A stretch of 37,350 bases of DNA from contig JAEZJM010000028.1 in the NCBI GenBank assembly GCA_023415775.1, positions 1 to 37,350 of the forward strand, read 5' to 3'. Below the pieces are notes generated by a model. It searched no databases and was not told where the DNA came from. It saw nothing but the letters and a program-made list of their open reading frames with translations. The position numbers and the translations under genes were made by a program. Within the stretch, counting starts at the first letter, position 1. Each line of letters opens with the position of its first letter. The stretch comes from Bacillota bacterium (GTDB taxonomy: Bacteria > Bacillota > Negativicutes > Sporomusales > UBA7701). This document shows, in pieces, positions 23,232 through 30,432 of this stretch.

Positions 23232-24785
23232 ATGTCCAACTTCTTCGGCGTCATGCACGTCGGTTCGGAGCAGGTCAGCCTGCAGATAGTCGAATATACC
23301 TCTCTGGGGGACATGAGGATCGTCGAGCGGGCCAGCTCCCAGGTCACCATGGGCGAGGAAACCTTCAAGACCGGCAGGATCAGCTTCGCCACCGTCCGGG
23401 AACTGTGCGAGCTCCTAAGGGGCTACCGGCGCATCCTCCAGGAATACGGCGTCAAGGACTACCGGCTGCTCGCCACCACCGCCATCCGCGAGGCTGACAA
23501 CCAGCAGTACATAATCGACCAGATAAAGCTGAAAACGGGGCTGACGGTGGAAGTGGTCGACATGCTCCAGGAGATGTACCACAAGTACATCGCCCTGTTC
23601 CGCGCCATCGAAGCCGAGGGTCTCGCGGCCGAGCAGGAGGGAATCCTGTTCGTCGACATATCCTCCGGCGGACTGTCCTTCACCCTGTACGAGGCCGGCG
23701 TCCTCCAGTACCAGCAGAACATCCACATCGGCGCGCTGCGCATCAAAGAGAGCTTTGAGCGGTACCAGCGCGATTCGGCCCATTTCTACCAGGCGCTGAC
23801 CGAATACATCTACAGCACCATCGACCTAGTCGAGCTCGAGCTCAACCAGCACAAGATCAAGTATCTCGTGCTGTCGGGCGTCGAAACCGGGCTGTTGCTC
23901 AAAATGCTGGGACGGGACGAGGCCGCTAAGCTGACCTATGTCGGCATCGACGACTTCCTCGCGCTTTACGACCGCGTCAAGCAGCTTAACCTTCCCCAGC
24001 TCATGCAGGCCTTCAATCTGTCGGAAAGCCGGGCGGAGATGGTTCTGCCCACTATCGTGCTGTACCAGCAGATCCTTGCCCTGAGCAACGTCACCCAGAT
24101 CGTCGTTTCCGGCGCCCAGTTCGGCGACGGCATAACCATCTCCCATATCGCCGAAAAATCACACGACAAGTGGCTGGAAGTCATCGAAAAGCAAATCGTC
24201 AGCTTCGCCCACACCATCGGCAACAAATACAAGCGCGACGTAAGGCACGCCGCCAGCGTCGAAAGCACCGCGCTGCTGCTTTTCGACCGCATGGTCAAGC
24301 ACCACGGGCTCGGCAAGCGCGAGCGCTTCCTGCTAAAAATCGCCGCCATCTTGCACGACATCGGCAAATACGTCAGCCTGCGGCGCCATTATTTTTACTC
24401 CTACCGCCTGATAATCTCCTCGGACATCATCGGCTTCTCCGAGGAGGAACGGGCGCTGATGGCCAATATTGCCTACTATCACTCCAAAGGCACCCCCTCC
24501 CTCAGCGACGCCAACTTCGCCGCCCTGACGCCGAGCCAGCGGATAACGCTCGCCAAACTCGCGGCCATCATCAGGGTGGCCGACGCGGTCGACCGCAGCC
24601 ACCTTCAGAAGGCGACCATCCGCGACATATCCCTCAGCGGCGAGGAAGTCGTCATCACCGTGTCCGCCGACCAGGACATATCGCTGGAGGAATGGACCTT
24701 TATCGACAAGGCCGACTTCTTCGAAAACGTATTCGGCATCAGACCGATTCTGGTGAGGCAGGGGGAAGAACGCAGTGTTCGATAA
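23232..24785 (+). CDS. Ppx/GppA paralogue with degenerate phosphate loop and HD domain
   Basis: The start is the ATG at 23232, nine bases after GGAGG; 517 residues. It aligns along its length with the Ppx at 21506 and keeps Glu114. The canonical Asp of the first loop is His9 and the Asn is Glu13 (MHVGSEQVSL), and the second loop reads DISSGG at 142-147 instead of DLGGGS. The HD domain is intact (ILHDIGKYVSLRRHYF). It may be a regulatory or altered-substrate member. Its end overlaps ppk1 by 11 bases, so the two are made together. Confidence 0.85.
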   Translation: MSNFFGVMHVGSEQVSLQIVEYTSLGDMRIVERASSQVTMGEETFKTGRISFATVRELCELLRGYRRILQEYGVKDYRLLATTAIREADNQQYIIDQIKLKTGLTVEVVDMLQEMYHKYIALFRAIEAEGLAAEQEGILFVDISSGGLSFTLYEAGVLQYQQNIHIGALRIKESFERYQRDSAHFYQALTEYIYSTIDLVELELNQHKIKYLVLSGVETGLLLKMLGRDEAAKLTYVGIDDFLALYDRVKQLNLPQLMQAFNLSESRAEMVLPTIVLYQQILALSNVTQIVVSGAQFGDGITISHIAEKSHDKWLEVIEKQIVSFAHTIGNKYKRDVRHAASVESTALLLFDRMVKHHGLGKRERFLLKIAAILHDIGKYVSLRRHYFYSYRLIISSDIIGFSEEERALMANIAYYHSKGTPSLSDANFAALTPSQRITLAKLAAIIRVADAVDRSHLQKATIRDISLSGEEVVITVSADQDISLEEWTFIDKADFFENVFGIRPILVRQGEERSVR

Positions 24786-26868
24786 ACACGAATACTTCTT
24801 CAACCGCGAGCTGAGCTGGCTGAAGTTCAACCTGCGCGTCCTGCGCGAGGCCCAGGACAAGCGCAATCCTCTCCTGGAGAGGATCCGTTTCATCGGCATC
24901 ACCGGCTCGAACCTCGACGAATTCTATATGATCCGCGTGGCCGGCCTCCGGCGGCAGCTCGAAAACGGCATCAACAAACTCGATGCGGCCGGGCTGACGG
25001 TGGAAGAACAACTGCGCCAGATCTCGCTGGCGACGAGGGAACTGGTCAAAAAGAAATACAACTACCTGCGGGTGCTGAGACGGGAAATGGAAAAAGAGGA
25101 GATCTTCTTCGCCACCGTCGACGAATTGCCCGAGAAAAACCGCGCCTGGACGGAGCGCTACTTCCACAACACCATCTACCCCGTCCTCACGCCGCTGGCC
25201 GTCGACTCCAGCCACCCCTTCCCCTTCCTGCTCAACCGCAGCCTCAACCTGGCCGTCGAACTGCGGCAAGGAAGCGAGGCCAAGACAGCCGTCATCCAGG
25301 TGCCCAGCGTGCTGCCCAGGATCGTCGAGACCCCGGCAAGCGGCCGGAAACGGCGGTTCGTCTTCCTCGAAGAGATCATCAAAGCCTACTGCGGCGAACT
25401 ATTTCACGGCTATACCGTCAAGGACCTCACCCCGTTCCGTATCACCCGCAACGCCGACCTCGACATTGACGAAGAAGAAGCCGACGATCTCCTTGCCGAG
25501 GTCCAAAAATCGCTCCGCCAGCGCAAGCGCGGCCAGACGGTGCGCCTGGAGATCGCCAGGACGGCCAGCCGCACGCTACGGGAATTCCTCGTCGACAGCC
25601 TCAAGATCGGCGAGCAGGACGTGTTCGAAATCCGCGGCCCGATCGACACCAGCTATTTCATGCGCTTCGCCGACCTGCCGGGGTGCAGCCGGATGCGTTA
25701 CGAGCCCTTCACCCCCGCCGTGCCCGCCGACCTCGTCGGCGAGGAAGACCTTTTCGCCGCCATCCGCAAGCGCGACGTTCTCCTCCATCACCCGTACGAA
25801 TCGTTCGCTCCGGTGGTCGAGTTCATCCGCCGGTCGGCGACCGATCCGCAGGTACTGGCGATAAAGCAGACGCTGTACCGGGTGGGCGGCGACTCCCCCA
25901 TCGTCGCCGCTCTGGCCCAGGCGGCCGAGAACGGCAAGCAGGTGACCGTGCTCGTCGAGCTGAAGGCGCGGTTCGACGAGGAAAACAACATCCTCTGGGC
26001 CCGCCGGCTCGAAGAGGCCGGCTGCCACGTCATCTACGGCCTCGTCGGCCTCAAGACCCACGCCAAGATCGCCCTGGTGGTCAGAAAAGAGACATCCGGC
26101 ATCAAACGCTATGTGCATATGGGCACAGGCAACTACAACGACGCCACCGCCAGGGGTTACACCGACCTGGGGCTTTTCACCGCCAACGACCAGTTCGGGG
26201 CTGACGCCTCCGCCTTCTTCAACGTCATCTCCGGTTACTCCGATCCGCCGGTGTGGAACAAGCTCGCCGTCGCGCCCATCGGCCTGCGGCAGAAATTCGG
26301 CGAACTTATCGACCGGGAGATAGGCTTCGCCCGCGCCGGCAAACCGGCCCGCGTCGTCGCCAAGATCAACTCCCTCGTCGACAAGGAAATTGTCCGCAAG
26401 CTCTACGAAGCATCCCACGCCGGGGTCAAAATAGACCTCATCGTCCGCGGCATCTGCCAGCTCAAACCCGGCATCCCCGGCGTCAGCGAAACAATCACCG
26501 TCAGAAGCATCGTCGGCCGGTTCCTCGAACACAGCCGCATATTCCTGTTCGCCAACGGCGGCGACGAACGCGTATTTCTTTCCAGCGCCGACTGGATGTT
26601 CCGCAACCTCAGCGAACGAGTCGAACTCCTCTTCCCGGTCGATTCCCCCGACCACGTCGAACGCATCAAGGGCATCCTCGACCTCCTGCTGCATGACAAC
26701 CAAAAAGCCTACATCATGAGGAACGACGGCAGCTACCGTCGCGCCGACAAGCGGTCCAAGGCCGTGAGCTGCCAGGCCGAATTTCTCCACCAGGCCCGCC
26801 AGGCCGCACTACGCGACGAACTGCCGCTTGAAAAGCGCCTCAAACCCGCCTACCGCCGCAACGTGTAG
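24775..26868 (+). CDS. ppk1: Polyphosphate kinase 1
   Basis: A 697-residue PPK1, which builds polyphosphate from ATP. The N-terminal signature is FFNRELSWLKFNLRVL. The two active-site histidines are His429 (KTHAK, autophosphorylated) and His448 (VHMGTGNYND), 19 residues apart as in the family. Start GTG at 24775 with GGGGGA upstream. The coupling to a Ppx paralogue suggests joint control of polymer level, possibly by phosphate starvation (see Pho-box-like repeats). Confidence 0.95.
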   Translation: MFDKHEYFFNRELSWLKFNLRVLREAQDKRNPLLERIRFIGITGSNLDEFYMIRVAGLRRQLENGINKLDAAGLTVEEQLRQISLATRELVKKKYNYLRVLRREMEKEEIFFATVDELPEKNRAWTERYFHNTIYPVLTPLAVDSSHPFPFLLNRSLNLAVELRQGSEAKTAVIQVPSVLPRIVETPASGRKRRFVFLEEIIKAYCGELFHGYTVKDLTPFRITRNADLDIDEEEADDLLAEVQKSLRQRKRGQTVRLEIARTASRTLREFLVDSLKIGEQDVFEIRGPIDTSYFMRFADLPGCSRMRYEPFTPAVPADLVGEEDLFAAIRKRDVLLHHPYESFAPVVEFIRRSATDPQVLAIKQTLYRVGGDSPIVAALAQAAENGKQVTVLVELKARFDEENNILWARRLEEAGCHVIYGLVGLKTHAKIALVVRKETSGIKRYVHMGTGNYNDATARGYTDLGLFTANDQFGADASAFFNVISGYSDPPVWNKLAVAPIGLRQKFGELIDREIGFARAGKPARVVAKINSLVDKEIVRKLYEASHAGVKIDLIVRGICQLKPGIPGVSETITVRSIVGRFLEHSRIFLFANGGDERVFLSSADWMFRNLSERVELLFPVDSPDHVERIKGILDLLLHDNQKAYIMRNDGSYRRADKRSKAVSCQAEFLHQARQAALRDELPLEKRLKPAYRRNV

Positions 26869-26896
26869 CGCATCTCCCATTTTGGTCCGTAACCCC

Positions 26897-26925
26897 TTGA
26901 CGGGTCAAGCCGCACCACGTATACT
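26897..26925 (+). promoter_or_regulatory. Promoter of the riboswitch-controlled operon
   Basis: TTGACG (26897-26902) and TATACT (26920-26925) are separated by 17 bases. Transcription should begin near 26932, about 30 bases before the riboswitch. A second TATAAT at 26941 lacks a -35. Confidence 0.8.
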
Positions 26926-26962
26926 ATATTGTAATATATGTATAATGTATACAACGGTTTGA

Positions 26963-27073
26963 TGGAAGTGTGCCTAGGGTTCCGGCCGCTCCGGCGGCGT
27001 CAGGTCCAAGCGGCGCAAGACCCTGCGACAGGGTCGACACCGTGGGTATAAAATACCCCAGCGGAAAGTTCCA
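26963..27073 (+). ncRNA. ykkC-family riboswitch aptamer
   Basis: The core CCTAGGGTTCCGG (about 26973) is the ykkC signature, followed by a hairpin (CCGCTCCGGCGG), GGTCCAAGCGG, a second hairpin (GACCCTGCGACAGGGTC), ACACCG and GGGTATAAAATACCC. The closing bases TGGAA (26963-26967) and TTCCA (27069-27073) pair, giving the extra outer helix seen in the nucleotide-binding ykkC subtype 2 (ppGpp or PRPP) rather than the guanidine type; this assignment is from memory of consensus features. The aptamer end overlaps a terminator, so ligand binding should turn the operon on. Confidence 0.8.
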
Positions 27074-27096
27074 CGGGGAATTTTCGCTGGGGTTTT
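27056..27096 (+). terminator. Riboswitch expression-platform terminator
   Basis: CCCCAGCGGAAAGTTCC (27056-27072) pairs with GGAATTTTCGCTGGGG (27077-27092), allowing one bulge or wobble, and TTTT follows. Its left arm is the 3' end of the aptamer, so aptamer and terminator exclude each other. Confidence 0.8.
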
Positions 27097-27127
27097 ACTA
27101 TTTTCGGAACACAGGAGTGTAGTGGGT

Positions 27128-28417
27128 ATGGCTCAATTCTTCCTCCCGTTCGGCGACGGCGCGGTGGCGATCTCGCTGCCGGCCGCGCGGCAAATCCAGG
27201 TAGTGGATGGCAAACCGACGCCGGCAGTGGCCGACGTGGCCGCCGCCGTGCGCCAGGCGCTCGCCTCTCCCATCGGTGCGCCGCCCCTCGGCGAATTGGT
27301 GGCGGCCGGCGACCGGGTGGCCGTCGTCGCCAGCGACCTGACCCGCAGCAGCCTGCGTCATGACCTATTCCTGCCTCCTCTGCTCGACGAACTCAACGCC
27401 GCCGGCGTCCCCGACAGCGACGTCACCCTCGTCGTCGCCCTGGGGGCCCACCGTCGCCATACCCCTGAGGAAAACCTCGCGACTTACGGCCGGGAAGTGG
27501 TTGGCCGCGTCCGCATCGAGCAAAGCATTGCCCTGGACGAGGCCGATTTCGTCCGCATCGGCGCCACATCCCGCGGGGTCGCGGCCAGTATAAGCCGCCA
27601 CGTAGCCGCCGCGGATAAAGTCATCCTTACCGGCGGCATCGCTTACCATCCCATGGCCGGCTTCGCGGGCGGCCGTAAAAGCGTCGTCCCGGGGGTGGCG
27701 AGCTATGGTACCATCCAGGCCAATCATCGCTTCTGCCTGAGCGGCACGGCCGGCGGCGGCGTCAACCCTCTGTGCGGCAGCGGCCTGTTGGCCGGCAACC
27801 CGCTGCACGAAGACCAGATGGAGATAGCCGCCATGCTTGCCCCCGCCTTCCTGCTCAACGTCATCCCCGCGCCCGGCGGCCTCGCCGGCTTTGTGGCTGG
27901 CCACTGGCGCGACGCGTGGGAAGAGGGCTGCCGGCAGGTGGCCGCCATTTACGGCGTGCCTGTCCGCGAGCGGACCGACCTCGTCGTTGCCTCGGCCGGC
28001 GGCTATCCCAAAGACATCAACTTCTACCAGGCCACCAAAGCCACCGAAAACGCGCTCGCGGCCTGCAAGGAGGACGGCGTCATCATCGCATTTATGGAAT
28101 GCCGCAATATCGCCGAACCGCCTGACTTCAGCGGCTGGTTCGACATATCCTCGCTCTTCGACCGGGAACGGGCGCTTAGGGAACGATTTACCGTGCCGGG
28201 CTACGTGGCCTTGAAAACCGGCTTCGACGCCCGGCGTATCCAACATATTATCGTTACCCGGCCCGAAAACCGGGCTTTTATCGAAAAAGCGGGCATGACG
28301 CCGGCGGCCGACTTCGCCGCCGCCCTGGCGCTCGCCGAAGCCCGGCTCGGGCGCGGCGGCTACACCGCCACCGTCATGCCCCACGCCGCCGACACCCTGC
28401 CGCTGCCGGCCGGGTGA
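27128..28417 (+). CDS. larA: LarA-type nickel-pincer racemase/epimerase
   Basis: With the ATG at 27128 the protein has 429 residues, and the active-site residues fall at His108 (GAHRRH), His174, Lys184 (YHPMAGFAGGRK) and His200 (QANH), the same numbers as I recall for lactobacillal LarA. These residues hold and use the nickel-pincer nucleotide; GYPKDINFYQATK supplies the later Lys. LarA members invert alpha-hydroxy acids (lactate, and for other members malate or phenyllactate). No cofactor genes (larB, larC, larE) are in the window. The next gene is a PaaK-type ligase, so an aryl or branched alpha-hydroxy acid is plausible (inference). Confidence 0.88.
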   Translation: MAQFFLPFGDGAVAISLPAARQIQVVDGKPTPAVADVAAAVRQALASPIGAPPLGELVAAGDRVAVVASDLTRSSLRHDLFLPPLLDELNAAGVPDSDVTLVVALGAHRRHTPEENLATYGREVVGRVRIEQSIALDEADFVRIGATSRGVAASISRHVAAADKVILTGGIAYHPMAGFAGGRKSVVPGVASYGTIQANHRFCLSGTAGGGVNPLCGSGLLAGNPLHEDQMEIAAMLAPAFLLNVIPAPGGLAGFVAGHWRDAWEEGCRQVAAIYGVPVRERTDLVVASAGGYPKDINFYQATKATENALAACKEDGVIIAFMECRNIAEPPDFSGWFDISSLFDRERALRERFTVPGYVALKTGFDARRIQHIIVTRPENRAFIEKAGMTPAADFAAALALAEARLGRGGYTATVMPHAADTLPLPAG

Positions 28418-28449
28418 ACCGTGCGACCGAAAAAGCAGGAGGGATTGAA

Positions 28450-29748
28450 TTGTTCTGGAATAAACCGATAGAAACCATGGATCGCCCCGAGCTCTCCGCC
28501 GTGCAGACGACCAGGCTGCGCGACACCATCGACAGAGTCTACCGCCAGGTGCCTTTTTTCCGCAGCCGCATGCAGGCGGCCGGTCTGTTGCCCGAAGACA
28601 TCGCCAGCCTCGAAGACCTTGCGCGGCTGCCGTTTACCACCAAGCAGGACATGCGCGACAACTACCCGTACGGCCTGTTCGCCGTGCCGCTCGCCGAAAT
28701 CGTCCGCATCCACGCCTCAAGCGGCACCACCGGCAAGCCGACCGTCGTCGGCTACACCAAGCGCGACATCGGTATCTGGTCGGAGGTCATGGCCCGCACG
28801 CTGACCGCGGCCGGCGCCAACCGCCAGTCCTTCATCCAGGTGGCCTACGGCTACGGCCTCTTCACCGGCGGCCTTGGCGTCCACTATGGCGCCGAACTCG
28901 TCGGCGCCTCGGTCATCCCCGTCTCGAGCGGCAACACCGCCCGCCAGATAATGCTCATGAAGGACTTCGGCACCACCCTGCTGGCCTGCACCCCCTCCTA
29001 CGCCCTGTATATCGCCGAGACTCTGAGCGAGATGGGACTGGAGCCCAAGGATCTCTCCCTCCGCGCCGGCGTCTTTGGAGCCGAGCCGTGGTCGGAGCGG
29101 ATGCGCAAAGAAATTGAAGCGCGGCTGGCTATCAAGGCCATCGACATCTATGGCCTCAGCGAAATCATCGGGCCGGGCGTCGCCAGCGAGTGTGAGTGCC
29201 AGAACGGTCTCCACATCAACGAAGACCACTTCTACCCCGAAATCATCAACCCCCAGACGGGCGAAACGCTGCCGGACGGGGAAAAGGGCGAACTGGTGTT
29301 GACCACCATCACCAAAGAAGGCATGCCCATGATCCGCTACCGCACCCGCGACCTGACCGTGCTGACCCACAAGCCGTGCGATTGCGGCCGCACGCTCGTC
29401 CGCATGGGCAAGGTACTGGGCCGCAGTGACGACATGCTCATCATCCGCGGCGTCAACGTCTTTCCCTCCCAGGTGGAGACGGTGCTCCTCGGCCTCGGCG
29501 AGACCTCGCCCTATTACCAGCTCATCGTCGACCGTGAAGACAATCTCGACAAACTCACCGTCCTCGTCGAGGTCACCGAGTCGATGTTCTCCGACGAGGT
29601 CCGCAGGCTGGAAACGCTTGAGCACAAAATCGAAGCCGCCCTGGGCAGCGTGCTCGGCGTGACCGCCCAGGTCCGGCTGGTTGGGCCCAAGAGTATCGAG
29701 CGCAGCGAAGGCAAAGCCAAACGCGTAATCGACAACCGCAAACTGTAA
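28450..29748 (+). CDS. Phenylacetate-CoA ligase-like enzyme (PaaK family)
   Basis: An adenylate-forming acyl-CoA ligase of 432 residues. I choose the TTG at 28450 because AGGAGGGA lies five bases upstream and FWNKPIETMDR is the usual PaaK opening. The ATP loop is SSGTTGKPTVVGYTK, followed by GVFGAEPWSE, IDIYGLSEIIGPG and a C-terminal MLIIRGVNVFPSQVE with the catalytic Lys region near the end (EGKAKRV). PaaK members activate phenylacetate and related aryl acids. With the ACT protein next, it is a typical pair of amino-acid-derived aryl acid pathways. Confidence 0.88.
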   Translation: MFWNKPIETMDRPELSAVQTTRLRDTIDRVYRQVPFFRSRMQAAGLLPEDIASLEDLARLPFTTKQDMRDNYPYGLFAVPLAEIVRIHASSGTTGKPTVVGYTKRDIGIWSEVMARTLTAAGANRQSFIQVAYGYGLFTGGLGVHYGAELVGASVIPVSSGNTARQIMLMKDFGTTLLACTPSYALYIAETLSEMGLEPKDLSLRAGVFGAEPWSERMRKEIEARLAIKAIDIYGLSEIIGPGVASECECQNGLHINEDHFYPEIINPQTGETLPDGEKGELVLTTITKEGMPMIRYRTRDLTVLTHKPCDCGRTLVRMGKVLGRSDDMLIIRGVNVFPSQVETVLLGLGETSPYYQLIVDREDNLDKLTVLVEVTESMFSDEVRRLETLEHKIEAALGSVLGVTAQVRLVGPKSIERSEGKAKRVIDNRKL

Positions 29749-29764
29749 AGGGGGAGCGACAAGC

Positions 29765-30196
29765 ATGATCATCAAGCAAATCTCGGTTTTCCTCGAGAAC
29801 AAGCCGGGCACGCTGGCACAGGTGCTGTCAGTGCTGGGAGAGCACAACATCAACATCCGGGCCATGTCGGTGGCCGACACCGCCGACTTCGGCATCCTCA
29901 GGCTTGTGGTCAACGAACCCGACGAAGTCGAACAGGCCCTCAAGGGTGCGAGCCTTGCCGTCAAAACGACACCTGTGCTGGCAATGAAGGTTTCCGACAA
30001 ACCGGGCGGGCTGCTGGCCGAAGTGAAAAAACTGACCGCCGCCGGCATCAACATCGAGTACGTCTATGCTTTTGCCGCCCCGGCCGCCGAGGAGGCGCGG
30101 GTAGTACTGAAGGTCGACGACCTCGCCAAGGCCGAGAAGGTTCTAAAAGGCGACAAGGCCGCCGAAGGCGGCGAAGGTCCGAACTTCTACTGGTGA
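29765..30196 (+). CDS. Tandem ACT-domain protein
   Basis: A 143-residue protein with two ACT domains: residues 1-68 (KQISVFLENKPGTLAQVLSV) and 70-140 (AMKVSDKPGGLLAEVKKL). ACT domains bind amino acids. No catalytic or DNA-binding part is attached, so it is probably a regulator of the ligase or a related enzyme. Such proteins often stand beside PaaK-type ligases. The gene has GGGGGAG upstream and is followed by a terminator. Confidence 0.88.
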   Translation: MIIKQISVFLENKPGTLAQVLSVLGEHNINIRAMSVADTADFGILRLVVNEPDEVEQALKGASLAVKTTPVLAMKVSDKPGGLLAEVKKLTAAGINIEYVYAFAAPAAEEARVVLKVDDLAKAEKVLKGDKAAEGGEGPNFYW

Positions 30197-30240
30197 ACGG
30201 CACGGCCGCGAGCCGCGGCAACTTTATTTAGCATAGCTGA

Positions 30241-30270
30241 GGGGGGCTGACGAGCCCTCCTTTATTTTTT
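30241..30270 (+). terminator. Terminator of the larA-paaK-ACT operon
   Basis: GGGGGGCT (30241-30248) pairs with AGCCCTCC (30253-30260, one G-T pair), followed by TTTATTTTTT. Confidence 0.85.
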
Positions 30271-30361
30271 GCATAGAGGATGCTTATGTACCCATAATGG
30301 ATTTTGATGCAGATATAAACGTATTTTGGGAGGGGAATAAGTAAAAAAAGTTTAAACAGTA

Positions 30362-30385
30362 TTTTCAGTAAATATTTTCTGAAAA
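30362..30385. promoter_or_regulatory. Inverted repeat upstream of the molybdoenzyme-hydrogenase operon
   Basis: TTTTCAG (30362-30368) and CTGAAAA (30379-30385) are a perfect 7-bp dyad, in an AT-rich 160-base leader that otherwise has no gene. It may be an operator of the operon. The leader is much richer in A and T than the surrounding DNA. Confidence 0.35.
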
Positions 30386-30432
30386 GGTCAGTGAATTGTT
30401 TCACGAACTGGAACGGGAGGCGAAGAACAAAT

